Assembly (NCBI RefSeq): GCF_900091955.1
Contig: NZ_FMDF01000222.1
Location: 1 to 39,057 of the forward strand
DNA from: Streptomyces sp. Ncost-T10-10d
GTDB lineage: Bacteria > Actinomycetota > Actinomycetes > Streptomycetales > Streptomycetaceae
DNA length: 39,057 nt
Direction: 5' to 3'
Part shown: piece after piece, positions 15,931 through 23,099 of the stretch
How the letters are laid out: every line of letters starts with the position of its first letter
How positions within the stretch are numbered: position 1 is the first letter of the stretch
Made by a program: the position numbers and the translations under genes
The notes under the pieces: model-generated
The model's database searches: none
What the model was told of the DNA's origin: nothing
The model's input: the letters and a program-made list of their open reading frames with translations, nothing else

Positions 15931-16737
15931 TCACTTCAATACGGCGGTGACGTCCCGGGTCTCGACATGCATACCCAGGGGCACCCGCCAGGCGTCCACG
16001 CAGACGGTGTACGTCTTCGTCCGGGCCGCTCCCGCGTCGATCGGCGCGGGCAGCGGCCCGGACGACTCGACGGTCGCCCAGTCGATCCCCAGCCCGCCGA
16101 TGATGTGCGTGGCGAAGGTGACGGTCCCCGAGCGCGCCGATGATCCTCCGGTGTTGCGGAACTCCACCGTCACCTTCTCGCACCAGCGCTCGTCCGCCGA
16201 CGCCCGCTCGGGGGCACCCACCACCAGCACGGCAGGCCCCGCGGGCGCGGTGGAGCCGGGCGCCGAGGGGGTTGCGGGGCCCGTGGGGTCCCCTCCGGGG
16301 CCACCGGAGTCACCGGGGCCGGTCGTACCGCCTGTAGCTCCGCCCGTACTGCCGGTGCCGCTGCCCGCGCCGCCTGCGCGGGGGCCGATGGCGCCGGTCG
16401 GCCGGTCGGCCGCGCCGCTCGCCGCGCTCGTACCCCCGGAGCCGTCGCCCACGACGGAGGCGGACGGCGAAGGCCCGCCGCCGTCGGCCCGGTCTCCGGC
16501 ACTCCCACCGCCCTTGCCGCCCCTGTCCAGCGGCACCAGCGTCACCTTCCCCGACGGCGCCACCGCTCCCGACGGCGTTCTCTCGGGGCCCGCGCCTGCC
16601 GCGCCGACCGCCACGTAGCCGTCGTCCGCCGTCCCGCCGCCGCAGGCGGCCAGCGCGCCGCCCAGACACAGCACGGCCGCCGAGGCGGCGATCACGGTGC
16701 CCCGGCGGCCGGTCGAGTTGCGTATCTGACGTCGCAT
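15931..16737 (-). CDS. Putative lipoprotein with long Gly/Ser/Thr/Pro linker
   Basis: The 268-residue protein starts with RR, a hydrophobic stretch (about 13-30) and a LAAC lipobox, with Cys near residue 32 followed by GGG, so it should be a lipid-anchored extracytoplasmic protein. Residues about 40-165 are low complexity (Gly, Ser, Thr, Pro, Ala), probably a flexible spacer across the wall. A globular domain of about 95 residues ends the protein (VLVVGAPERASADERWCEKVTVEF, VCVDAWRVPL), with two Cys that could pair. Function unknown. TTGACG on the minus strand upstream is a possible -35, without a clear -10. It lies downstream of sigN on the same strand, 67 bases after its stop. Confidence 0.8.
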   Translation of the reverse strand: MRRQIRNSTGRRGTVIAASAAVLCLGGALAACGGGTADDGYVAVGAAGAGPERTPSGAVAPSGKVTLVPLDRGGKGGGSAGDRADGGGPSPSASVVGDGSGGTSAASGAADRPTGAIGPRAGGAGSGTGSTGGATGGTTGPGDSGGPGGDPTGPATPSAPGSTAPAGPAVLVVGAPERASADERWCEKVTVEFRNTGGSSARSGTVTFATHIIGGLGIDWATVESSGPLPAPIDAGAARTKTYTVCVDAWRVPLGMHVETRDVTAVLK

Positions 16738-16804
16738 CGCGCCAGTGTGGCTGACGGTCCGTCAAATCGGAACCCTCGTGCCACGGTGCGGCGGTCCACG
16801 GCGG

Positions 16805-17671
16805 TCAGTCGGCGATGAGCCCTTCCCTGAGCTGGGCGAGCGTACGGGTCAGCAGGCGTGAGACGTGCATCTGCGAGATGCCGACCTCCTCGCCGATCTG
16901 GGACTGTGTCATGTTGGCGAAGAACCGCAGCATGATGATCTGGCGTTCGCGCGGCGGGAGCTTGGCCAGCAGCGGCTTGAGCGATTCGCGGTACTCGACG
17001 CCTTCCAGCGCCGAGTCCTCGTAGCCGAGCCGGTCCGCGAGGGAGCCCTCGCCGCCGTCGTCCTCGGGCGAGGGTGAGTCCAGCGAGGAGGCGGTGTACG
17101 CGTTGCCGACGGCCAGTCCGTCGACCACGTCCTCCTCGGAGACTCCGAGCGCCTTGGCCAGCTCGGGCACGGTCGGCGAGCGGTCGAGCTTCTGGGCGAG
17201 CTCGTCGCTGGTCTTGGTCAGCGCGAGCCGCAGTTCCTGGAGGCGGCGCGGGACGCGCACCGACCACGAGGTGTCGCGGAAGAAGCGCTTGATCTCCCCG
17301 ACGACGGTCGGCATCGCGAACGTCGGGAATTCCACGCCCCGTTCGCAGTCGAACCGGTCGATCGCCTTGATCAGGCCGATCGTGCCGACCTGGACGATGT
17401 CCTCCATCGGCTCGTTGCGGCTACGGAACCGCGCCGCGGCGTACCGCACCAGCGGGAGGTTGAGCTCGATGAGTGTGTCCCGTACGTAGGCACGCTCCGG
17501 GCTGTCCGTTCCATCGGGGCCCGGCGCGGGCCCCAGCGCGGCGAGCCGCAGGAACAGGGAGCGGGACAGAGTGCGGGTGTCGATGGCTTCCGACGAGCTG
17601 GTGAGCACAACGGGTGCGGGTGCGCTCTTCGTGAGCGTGAGCACCTTCGAGCTGCCCTGTTCTGCGGACAT
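16805..17671 (-). CDS. sigN: SigB/SigF-family RNA polymerase sigma factor, probably SigN
   Basis: This 288-residue sigma factor has regions 2, 3 and 4: LVRYAAARFRSRNEPMEDIVQVG (region 2.1-2.2), FPTFAMPTVVGEIKRFFRD (2.3-2.4), a region 3 helix set, and MTQSQIGEEVGISQMHVSRLL as the region 4.2 helix-turn-helix. The ATG at 17671 is favoured because AAGGGGG precedes it; upstream in-frame codons include the promoter region. Position next to sigF matches the known sigF-sigN pair of Streptomyces coelicolor, where SigN acts in aerial hyphae development. The symbol rests on that synteny and the sequence. Such factors are normally held by anti-sigma factors, none of which is encoded here. Confidence 0.85.
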   Translation of the reverse strand: MSAEQGSSKVLTLTKSAPAPVVLTSSSEAIDTRTLSRSLFLRLAALGPAPGPDGTDSPERAYVRDTLIELNLPLVRYAAARFRSRNEPMEDIVQVGTIGLIKAIDRFDCERGVEFPTFAMPTVVGEIKRFFRDTSWSVRVPRRLQELRLALTKTSDELAQKLDRSPTVPELAKALGVSEEDVVDGLAVGNAYTASSLDSPSPEDDGGEGSLADRLGYEDSALEGVEYRESLKPLLAKLPPRERQIIMLRFFANMTQSQIGEEVGISQMHVSRLLTRTLAQLREGLIAD

Positions 17672-17739
17672 GCCACCCCCTTGAGGTCGCGGACGGTCGC
17701 GTTGAGCCGCGACCATCGGAGGAACGCAGCCTCCACCTG

Positions 17740-17766
17740 AATACCGGCGGCGGGGCCACGGCAAAC
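17740..17766 (-). promoter_or_regulatory. Candidate SigB-family promoter of sigN
   Basis: On the minus strand, GTTT (17766-17763), 16 bases and CGGTAT (17746-17741) fit the Streptomyces SigB-type pattern GNNT-N14-16-GGGTAY with one mismatch, about 70 bases before the sigN ATG. This suggests sigN is read by a SigB-family factor, possibly itself or SigF. Confidence 0.5.
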
Positions 17767-17785
17767 GCGGTTCCCGCAGAATGTC

Positions 17786-17821
17786 ACATGTCGGCAACAC
17801 GCTGTAGTGACATGTCGACAA
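17786..17821 (-). repeat. Direct repeat upstream of the sigN promoter
   Basis: ACATGTCGGCAA (17786-17797) and ACATGTCGACAA (17810-17821) differ at one base and are 24 bases apart, upstream of the candidate -35. The second is preceded by G to give the palindrome GACATGTC, also found upstream of sigF at 18838-18845. A developmental regulator site is plausible. Confidence 0.5.
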
Positions 17822-17906
17822 GTCTTGGTGGCATCTGCCCAGTTAACAGGGGGTGTGCGGCATTTCGGTCGCCCGAACCGGACTTCGAGCGCTGTACCCG
17901 TTCCGG

Positions 17907-18770
17907 TTACGCCTCGATCCTGTTTGCGGATCGAAGTCGGGCGAAACTACGGGCCAGCAGCCTTGACACATGCATCTGGGACACACCCAGTTCGGCGCTG
18001 ATCTGCGACTGCGTCAGATTGCTGTAGTAGCGCAGCAGCAGGATGCGCTGCTCGCGCTCGGGCAGCTGTACGAGCAGATGCCGGACCAGGTCGCGGTGCT
18101 CGACCCCGGCGAGGGCCGGGTCCTCGTAGCCGAGCCGGTCCAGCAGGCCCGGCAGTCCGTCGCCCTCCTGCGCGGCTTCCAGCGAGGTCGCGTGGTAGGA
18201 ACGGCCGGCCTCGATGCAGGCCAGCACCTCGTCCTCGGAGATCCTCAGCCGCTCGGCGATCTCCGCGGTGGTGGGGGAGCGGCCGTGAGCGGTCGTCAGA
18301 TCCTCTGTGGCGCCGGTGACCTGGACCCAGAGCTCGTGCAGCCGGCGCGGTACGTGGACGGTCCGTACGTTGTCGCGGAAGTACCGCTTGATCTCGCCGA
18401 CGACGGTCGGCATCGCGAAGGTCGGGAACTGGACACCGCGTTCGGGGTCGAACCGGTCGATGGCATTGATCAGGCCGATCGTGCCGACCTGGACCACGTC
18501 CTCCATCGGCTCGTTACGGCTCCGGAACCGCGCCGCGGCGTACCGCACCAGGGGGAGGTTCGCCTCGATCAGCGCGGCCCGTACGCGGCCGTGCTCCGGG
18601 GTCCCCGGCTCCAGGTTCTTGAGCTGGCCGAAGAGGACCTGGGTGAGCGCCCTGGTGTCGGCGCCCCTGGTCCTGGCGGGCGGTGTCGTGCTGTCCGGTG
18701 TCTCGGTCTGGACGGTCTCGGTGGTCTGGACGGTCTGGGGAGGCACTTGAGGCGCTGCACTGGCCGGCAC
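17907..18770 (-). CDS. sigF: RNA polymerase sigma factor SigF
   Basis: The 287-residue product strongly resembles Streptomyces SigF, the late sporulation sigma factor needed for spore maturation. A variable Pro/Gln/Thr-rich N-terminus (1-38) precedes a conserved core: GADTRALTQVLFGQLK, VRYAAARFRSRNEPMEDVVQVG, FPTFAMPTVVGEIKRYFRD, VRTVHVPRRLHELWVQV, and the 4.2 helix-turn-helix LTQSQISAELGVSQMHVSRLL. The start is GTG, with GGGGTGG about eight bases upstream. The length equals that known for the S. coelicolor protein. sigN follows after 235 bases on the same strand. Three AGTTGACC copies lie upstream and may be regulatory. No anti-sigma gene is adjacent. Confidence 0.92.
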   Translation of the reverse strand: MPASAAPQVPPQTVQTTETVQTETPDSTTPPARTRGADTRALTQVLFGQLKNLEPGTPEHGRVRAALIEANLPLVRYAAARFRSRNEPMEDVVQVGTIGLINAIDRFDPERGVQFPTFAMPTVVGEIKRYFRDNVRTVHVPRRLHELWVQVTGATEDLTTAHGRSPTTAEIAERLRISEDEVLACIEAGRSYHATSLEAAQEGDGLPGLLDRLGYEDPALAGVEHRDLVRHLLVQLPEREQRILLLRYYSNLTQSQISAELGVSQMHVSRLLARSFARLRSANRIEA

Positions 18771-18789
18771 GGTGACGCCACCCCTTTGC

Positions 18790-18887
18790 GGTCAACTTCG
18801 GTCAACTCATCCGTCAAAAGCGGTCATAGCATCACAAGACATGTCCACTGTGTGCAAGCACCGCATAGCGTCGTGTTGGGGTCAACT
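18790..18887 (-). promoter_or_regulatory. Repeated AGTTGACC and GACATGTC boxes upstream of sigF
   Basis: The motif AGTTGACC (GGTCAACT on the plus strand) occurs three times in the sigF leader: 18790-18797, 18800-18807 and 18880-18887. The first two are one helical turn apart. GACATGTC at 18838-18845 is shared with the sigN upstream region. The copies may be regulator sites or, for the copy at 18880, a -35 element (TTGACC). No confident -10 was identified. Confidence 0.5.
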
Positions 18888-18903
18888 TGGTTTAAACACC
18901 ACG

Positions 18904-18933
18904 AAAAGCCCCTCGCTGTGATGGCGAGGGGCT
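18904..18933 (-). terminator. Rho-independent terminator of the Dabb operon
   Basis: A perfect 10-bp stem (18907-18916 with 18924-18933, 7-base loop) is followed on the minus strand by TTTT. It sits 34 bases after the Dabb gene stop. Confidence 0.88.
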
Positions 18934-18967
18934 CGGGGGACCGGCTGGATCAGGCGGGCCGGGCGAA

Positions 18968-19261
18968 TCAGAACGGATAGTCGGCGATCACCCAAGTGGC
19001 GAACGCGCGCCACTGCCCGGCGGCGGCCTGATGGGCGGGGTGCTCGATGTAACGCTTCAGGGCGCCCTCGTCGGCGACCGCGGAGTTGATGGCGAAGTCA
19101 TAGGCGATCGGCCGGTCGGTGATGTTCCAGGCGCACTCCCAGAACTCCAGCTCGGGGATCTGCCCCGCCAGCTCCTGGAACGCCTTCGCCCCGGCGACGA
19201 CCTGCGGATCCTCACGCCTCACGCCGTCGTTCAGCTTGAACAGGACCAGGTGGCGGATCAT
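18968..19261 (-). CDS. Dabb (stress-responsive alpha/beta barrel) domain protein
   Basis: This 97-residue protein fits the small dimeric alpha/beta-barrel (Dabb) family. MIRHLVLFKLNDG is the first strand, a FQELAGQIPELEFWECAWN helix-strand follows, then YDFAINSAVADEGALKRYIEHPAHQAA, where the conserved HPAHQ motif is intact. Family members are stress-induced or act in polyketide/aromatic chemistry; the role here is unknown. AGGAG lies seven bases before the ATG. It is the second gene of an operon, ten bases after a small membrane-protein gene, and ends at a clear terminator. Confidence 0.9.
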   Translation of the reverse strand: MIRHLVLFKLNDGVRREDPQVVAGAKAFQELAGQIPELEFWECAWNITDRPIAYDFAINSAVADEGALKRYIEHPAHQAAAGQWRAFATWVIADYPF

Positions 19262-19271
19262 GGGGGTACTC

Positions 19272-19436
19272 CTACTTCACGAGCTCGGACATGAAATCGC
19301 CGACGCCCTGTGCGGCACTCGAAACGCCCTCGAACCCTACCTGGACAAGATCTGCCGCCCGGGCCGGGGACGTGATGATCGTGTACAGCACGAAGACGAC
19401 TATCGCGTAGAGAGCTATCTTCTTCGCTTGCACCAT
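19272..19436 (-). CDS. Small secreted or membrane protein of 54 residues
   Basis: The protein begins MVQAKK, has one hydrophobic segment (about 7-22) and an ARAAD sequence at about 25-29 that looks like a signal-peptidase site. The rest (LVQVGFEGVSS..., ending in MSELVK) is short and amphipathic. It may be a signal-anchored or secreted peptide of about 27 residues. The ATG at 19436 has GGGG a few bases upstream and TAGAAT (19477-19482, minus strand) is a good -10 about 40 bases upstream. It is co-transcribed with the Dabb gene. Function unknown. Confidence 0.65.
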   Translation of the reverse strand: MVQAKKIALYAIVVFVLYTIITSPARAADLVQVGFEGVSSAAQGVGDFMSELVK

Positions 19437-19476
19437 CAGCCCCTGCCTCGCCTTCGATCCCCTGTGCAGTCGGGCG

Positions 19477-19482
19477 ATTCTA
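19477..19482 (-). promoter_or_regulatory. -10 element for the small-protein/Dabb operon
   Basis: TAGAAT on the minus strand is one base from the vegetative -10 consensus and is well placed for the operon start. No good -35 is visible 16-18 bases upstream. Confidence 0.4.
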
Positions 19483-19499
19483 TCCGCACGAATGGCCGT

Positions 19500-19854
19500 A
19501 TCCCTCTGATGTTTCCGACCACTCACGGGGCCTTTGAGGACCAAGGGCCCGGTGATCGGGGCCCTTTGCCCGCTCGTAAGGCTTCTGCGAGGCCACAGGA
19601 TGGACGGTGAGCCCCGCGGATCCGGCAGGAATCCGCGGGGCGAGGAACGGGACCTCACTGTGGGGTTCTCGCCGCGAGCCACCCCTGACTGCGGCGAGGA
19701 CTTGAGGGCCTGGTTCCCATCGGGGGGAGCGGCTTGTCCCCCCGATGCCGCTTCCCCCGGCCAACACTTCGCGGACCGTGGTCCCGGGTGCGACGACCGA
19801 CGCGCCCGGGACCACAGTCGTGTCCGTATCCGCGCGTGCAGGTGCGGAAAACCC
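19500..19854. other. Gene-free, hairpin-rich stretch
   Basis: No credible gene was found. Three strong inverted repeats stand here: AAGGGCCC at 19543-19550/19559-19566; an 11-bp stem at 19611-19621/19631-19641; and an 11-bp stem, extendable by four pairs through a G-T wobble, at 19778-19792/19801-19815. None has a U-tract. They may be decayed terminators, a structured RNA, or remnants of an element inserted beside the tRNA gene. Confidence 0.5.
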
Positions 19855-19885
19855 GAAGGGCCCGACGCGATGCGCCGGGCCCTTC
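19855..19885 (-). terminator. Terminator hairpin of tRNA-Ser
   Basis: A 10-bp stem (GAAGGGCCCG at 19855-19864 with CGGGCCCTTC at 19876-19885, 11-base loop) begins seven bases beyond the tRNA 3' end on the minus strand. Confidence 0.75.
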
Positions 19886-19892
19886 ACAAGAG

Positions 19893-19977
19893 CGGTAGCG
19901 GAGGGATTTGAACCCTCGGTGAGTTTCCCCACACTCGCTTTCGAGGCGAGCTCCTTCGGCCGCTCGGACACGCTACC
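19893..19977 (-). tRNA. tRNA-Ser (anticodon CGA)
   Basis: The minus strand folds as a class II tRNA. The acceptor stem GGTAGCG pairs with CGCTACC and the discriminator is G. The D arm contains GAGCGGCCGAAGGAGC. The anticodon stem GCTCGC/GCGAGT has loop CTCGAAA with anticodon CGA. A long variable arm (GTGGGGAAACTCAC) and a T arm with GGTTCAAATCC follow. The long variable arm and G discriminator are serine features. CCA is not encoded. A -10-like TAAGCT (19985-19990, minus strand) lies just upstream. The gene is downstream of tadA on the same strand. Confidence 0.95.
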
Positions 19978-20055
19978 GAGAGAGAGCTTAGACCATCCCG
20001 GCCGTCCGCCGAAATCCGATTCGCCGCAGCAGGCCGCGGACGAGCGGAAGCCTGG

Positions 20056-20577
20056 TCAGAGGCCGCGGAAGAACGCCGTCAGCTGTTCGGCGCAGACGTC
20101 CTCCAGCACTCCGTGGATCACCTCGGGTCGGTGGTTGAGCCGGCGGTCGCGCACGACGTCCCAGAGCGAGCCCGCCGCACCTGCCTTCTCGTCCCGCGCT
20201 CCGTAGACCACCCGGTCCACGCGGGACTGCACCAGTGCGCCCGCGCACATCGTGCAGGGCTCCAGGGTGACCACCAGGGTGCATCCGGACAGCCGCCATT
20301 GACCGAGCGCCGCTGCGGCCCGGCGGACGGCGAGGATCTCGGCGTGCGCGGTCGGGTCGCCGGTCGCCTCGCGTTCGTTGTGTCCCGTGGCGAGCAGGGA
20401 ACCGTCCGGGCCGAGCACGACGGCGCCGACCGGCACATCGCCGGCCCGCGCCGCCAGGTCGGCCTCGGCCAGGGCGCGGCGCATGTGCGCCCGCCACGGG
20501 TCTCTCACGGGATCGTGTGGGTCTCTTACGGGTTCGTGCGGTTCCGGCGGTCCTTGCGGGTGCGGTGGTTCGCTCAC
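20056..20577 (-). CDS. tadA: tRNA adenosine(34) deaminase TadA
   Basis: This 173-residue zinc deaminase converts adenosine to inosine at the wobble position of tRNA-Arg(ACG), allowing it to read CGU, CGC and CGA. The catalytic HAE motif (His78, Glu80) and the zinc ligands PCTMC (Cys108, Cys111) are intact, with DVPVGAVVLGPDG and GHNERE preceding them. About 30 N-terminal residues before WRAHMRRAL are not part of the fold and contain a tandem VRDP repeat, so the start could be later. It lies nine bases after its associated-protein gene, forming an operon. tRNA-Ser follows further downstream. Confidence 0.93.
   Translation of the reverse strand: MSEPPHPQGPPEPHEPVRDPHDPVRDPWRAHMRRALAEADLAARAGDVPVGAVVLGPDGSLLATGHNEREATGDPTAHAEILAVRRAAAALGQWRLSGCTLVVTLEPCTMCAGALVQSRVDRVVYGARDEKAGAAGSLWDVVRDRRLNHRPEVIHGVLEDVCAEQLTAFFRGL
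20498..20539 (-). repeat. Tandem 21-bp duplication in the tadA 5' end
   Basis: Two adjacent 21-bp units (20498-20518 and 20519-20539) differ at three positions and encode the repeated VRDPxxP in the non-conserved TadA N-terminus. In-frame length variation between strains is likely. Confidence 0.75.
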
Positions 20578-20586
20578 CCGCGGACC

Positions 20587-21141
20587 CTAACGGACGGTCT
20601 CCAGGACCTCGGCCGCACCCAGCGCGTCCGCGATCTCCACCAGTGCGTCCGTGCGCAGCATCAGCAGCTCCGCCTCGGGGAGCCCGAGGTCGGCCAGGAT
20701 CCCGGTGTCACCGAGTGGGCCTGCCGGTACTGCGTCGGCATCGATTTCGTCGTCGTCATCGTCGTTGTCGTTGTCGGGGGTGATGTCCGGCTCGCCGTCC
20801 TCCGTGCCGTCGAGGCCGACGAGCTCTTCGAGGGCGGCAATCGTGTCCTCGGCCCCGGGTTCGCGGCCGAGCAGTTCATCGGTGAGCAGGATCTCCCCGT
20901 ACGAGGAGCGGGCGGCGGCGGTGGCGTCCGAGATGAAGATCCGGGGGTCCTCCTCACCGTCCACCCGGAGGACGCCGAACCAGACGTCCTCCTGCTCGAT
21001 GAAGACGAGCACAGTGTCCTCGTCCACCGAGGCCTCGCGGGCCAGATCCGTCAGGTCGGACAGGGTCTCCACATCGTCGAGTTCCGTGTCGCTCGCTTCC
21101 CACCCGTCTTCGGTGCGCGCGAGCAGTGCGGCGAAGTACAC
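20587..21141 (-). CDS. tRNA adenosine deaminase-associated protein
   Basis: This 184-residue protein belongs to the actinobacterial family always found directly upstream of tadA. The N-terminal half (VYFAALLARTEDGWEA, DEDTVLVFIEQEDVWFGVLRVDGEEDPRIF) looks like a compact alpha/beta domain. A highly acidic run (NDNDDDDDEIDAD, residues about 140-152) separates it from a C-terminal helical segment ending in LVEIADALGAAEVLE. Its biochemical role is not known; partnership with TadA is inferred from gene order. The GTG at 21141 is chosen because GGGAGAG lies five bases before it; an ATG at 21162 has no ribosome binding site. Confidence 0.85.
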   Translation of the reverse strand: MYFAALLARTEDGWEASDTELDDVETLSDLTDLAREASVDEDTVLVFIEQEDVWFGVLRVDGEEDPRIFISDATAAARSSYGEILLTDELLGREPGAEDTIAALEELVGLDGTEDGEPDITPDNDNDDDDDEIDADAVPAGPLGDTGILADLGLPEAELLMLRTDALVEIADALGAAEVLETVR

Positions 21142-21328
21142 CGTGACTCTCCCACTGGTCATAGGGGTGTCGGTCCGGCGGGAGGGCAGCCGGTGGCCCG
21201 GCTGCCCTGCGTCCCGCCCATCGGAATCGTGGCAGAAACATAGGCCTTGCGAGAGGAGTTCGGCCGTTGCGTCGGCCATCAGTTCTCCTGGACGCCGCCA
21301 CCAGGGGGACACCGGGCCACCGTCCGAC

Positions 21329-21556
21329 CTACCAGCGGAAGGTCCGCATCCGCATGGCCTGGCGCATCCGGGCCGCCCTGGCCCGGCGCGGCTGGACCCG
21401 GTCGCGGAGCGCCTTCGCCTCATGAAGCTCGCGCAGGAACTGGGCGCGCCGCCTGCGGCGCGCCGCGTCGGCCTCCTGCGGGTCCTGCCGGCCCTCCGTG
21501 TCCTGCGGGGCCGGCGTGTCCGGCCTGCCCCGCTTCCGCTGTTCCCCGTCCGGCAT
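21329..21556 (-). CDS. Small, very basic hypothetical protein
   Basis: This 75-residue product is rich in Arg, with a polar N-terminus (GEQRKRGRPD...) followed by RRRRRAQFLRELHEAKALRDRV and a terminal MRQAMRMRTFRW, predicted largely helical. GGGGTGA lies about seven bases before the ATG. It is divergent from upp. No known fold is recognisable; the composition would suit RNA or DNA binding. Moderate confidence because Arg-rich frames arise easily in GC-rich DNA, but its start site and position between conserved genes favour a real gene. Confidence 0.55.
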   Translation of the reverse strand: MPDGEQRKRGRPDTPAPQDTEGRQDPQEADAARRRRRAQFLRELHEAKALRDRVQPRRARAARMRQAMRMRTFRW

Positions 21557-21659
21557 CGGCTCATCACCCCAAGGCTGGCTCCGTATGCCCCCACCTTCCC
21601 TCCGAACGTGCGGTTGATGCCAGCGCACGAGTGCGGGAGGCCCGGTTACTGTTGAACCC

Positions 21660-22295
21660 ATGCGGATCCACGTCGTCGACCACCCACTGGTCGCGCACAA
21701 ACTCACCACCCTGCGCGACAGGCGCACCGACTCCCCGACCTTCCGGCGGCTCGCCGACGAGCTGGTCACCCTGCTCGCCTACGAGGCCACCCGGGATGTG
21801 CGCACCGAACAGGTCGACATCGAGACCCCGGTCACACCGACGACCGGTGTGAAGCTGTCGCACCCGCGCCCCCTGGTCGTACCGATCCTGAGGGCCGGTC
21901 TCGGCATGCTCGACGGCATGGTGCGGCTGCTGCCGACCGCCGAGGTGGGCTTCCTGGGCATGATCCGTGACGAGGAGACGCTGCAGGCGTCCACGTACGC
22001 GACGCGGATGCCGGAGGACCTCTCGGGCCGCCAGGTGTACGTCCTGGACCCGATGCTGGCCACCGGCGGCACGCTGGTCGCGGCCATTCAGGAACTGATC
22101 AAGCGTGGTGCGGACGATGTCACCGCGGTCGTGCTGCTCGCGGCGCCCGAGGGCGTCGAGGTGATGGAACGCGAGCTGGCGGGTACGCCAGTGACCGTGG
22201 TCACCGCCTCGGTCGACGAGCGGCTCAACGAGAACGGCTACATCGTCCCGGGGCTCGGCGACGCGGGCGACCGGATGTACGGCACGGTCGACTAG
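21660..22295 (+). CDS. upp: Uracil phosphoribosyltransferase
   Basis: This 211-residue enzyme makes UMP from uracil and PRPP in pyrimidine salvage. The N-terminal HPLVAHKLTTLRD, ETP and VPILRAGLGMLDG regions, the PRPP loop DPMLATGGT (Asp130-Thr138) and the C-terminal uracil-binding YIVPGLGDAGDRMYGT are all present, and the length is normal. No ribosome binding site precedes the ATG closely. TACTGT (21647-21652) ends seven bases before it, suggesting a leaderless transcript. It diverges from the small basic-protein gene. In S. coelicolor upp also lies a few genes from tadA and sigF, so this block is conserved chromosome. Confidence 0.97.
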   Translation: MRIHVVDHPLVAHKLTTLRDRRTDSPTFRRLADELVTLLAYEATRDVRTEQVDIETPVTPTTGVKLSHPRPLVVPILRAGLGMLDGMVRLLPTAEVGFLGMIRDEETLQASTYATRMPEDLSGRQVYVLDPMLATGGTLVAAIQELIKRGADDVTAVVLLAAPEGVEVMERELAGTPVTVVTASVDERLNENGYIVPGLGDAGDRMYGTVD

Positions 22296-22342
22296 AGCCC
22301 CGAGCGGGAAGTGCTGGGCTGCCGGGGTCGTCCCGGCAGCCG

Positions 22343-22960
22343 TCAGCAGGACGGTGCGGAGGCCGGCTTCGCCAGGGCGGCGAGGGCCGCGGCGGCCGAC
22401 TGGGGCGTGCTGAAGGCCTTGAACTTCGTACCGATGATCAGATCGACGTCCGCCGTCTTGCGCGCGTCGGTCTTCGCGACGGCCCCCTGCAGATGTGTGC
22501 CGAGGACCGGGAGCGAGCCGTTCGTGGCCGACGGGGCGCCCAGCAGCACTCCCGGACCTGCGACCTTCTTGTCGTACGCAGCCGAGGCGTTCCCCACCTT
22601 GCCGATGATGAAGCCGCGCTTCTTCAGTTCGTCGGCGGCCTTCTTGGCGAGCCCGCCGCGCGGTGTCGCGTTGTAGACGTTGACGGTGATCTTCGCGGGT
22701 TTCGGCAGCGCTTTGGCCGGCGCGGACGGCTTGGCCGACGCGCAGTCCGTCGAGTGGTCGGCCGCGCTGGCCTTCTTGTTGCTGCCCGTGAAGACATCGA
22801 TGAGCTGCAGCGTGCCCCACCCGGCCAGCCCGAGGGCAACCACGGAAGCGGTGGCAGCGAGGATCAGTTTGCCGCGACGCCGGGGGCGGCGCATGCGCGG
22901 GTACTTGTCGCCCGTGATGCGGTACTTTCCGCCCATGCCGGGGGGAGTGAGCATGCTCAT
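22343..22960 (-). CDS. Membrane-anchored LytR_C-domain protein
   Basis: This 205-residue protein has a basic cytosolic N-terminus (MRRPRRRGK), one transmembrane helix (about 31-52), an Ala/Lys/Pro linker and a C-terminal LytR_C domain (about 86-190: ITVNVYNATPRGGLAKKAADELKKRGF..., VDLIIG). The domain is found at the end of LytR-CpsA-Psr wall-polymer ligases, but here it stands alone without the ligase domain, so the role in the envelope is unclear. A second in-frame ATG at 22954 is an alternative. There is no ribosome binding site; TACGCT ends six bases before the ATG, which fits a leaderless mRNA. Confidence 0.85.
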   Translation of the reverse strand: MSMLTPPGMGGKYRITGDKYPRMRRPRRRGKLILAATASVVALGLAGWGTLQLIDVFTGSNKKASAADHSTDCASAKPSAPAKALPKPAKITVNVYNATPRGGLAKKAADELKKRGFIIGKVGNASAAYDKKVAGPGVLLGAPSATNGSLPVLGTHLQGAVAKTDARKTADVDLIIGTKFKAFSTPQSAAAALAALAKPASAPSC

Positions 22961-23012
22961 GGGCGCAGCGTAGTGCGACCCGGTGATGATGCCTACTAAA
23001 TGATCAATGGAT

Positions 23013-23040
23013 CGCACCCGTCCGGGTGCGAATGCACCCG
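23013..23040 (-). repeat. Three-arm repeat forming alternative hairpins
   Basis: GCACCCG, CGGGTGC and GCACCCG follow each other with gaps of 2 and 4 bases, so the middle arm can pair with either neighbour (23013-23030, 2-base gap; or 23023-23040, loop GAAT). It lies downstream of the ParB-like gene and upstream of the LytR_C gene and may be a terminator. Confidence 0.6.
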
Positions 23041-23099
23041 AACGAACCCGGATCGGCCCGCAGGACTTGCGGGTCCGCGAAGGAACCTGCCGGGCTCCG

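Noticed and set aside
19500..19854. SRP (4.5S) RNA as an explanation for the hairpins beside tRNA-Ser
   Set aside because: The conserved SRP apical loop sequence (GGTCAGG...GGAAGGAAGCAGCC type) is not present on either strand.
19534..19911. 125-residue open frame across the gene-free stretch and tRNA
   Set aside because: It runs into the tRNA on the opposite strand, passes through several hairpins, and has no ribosome binding site or protein-like composition.
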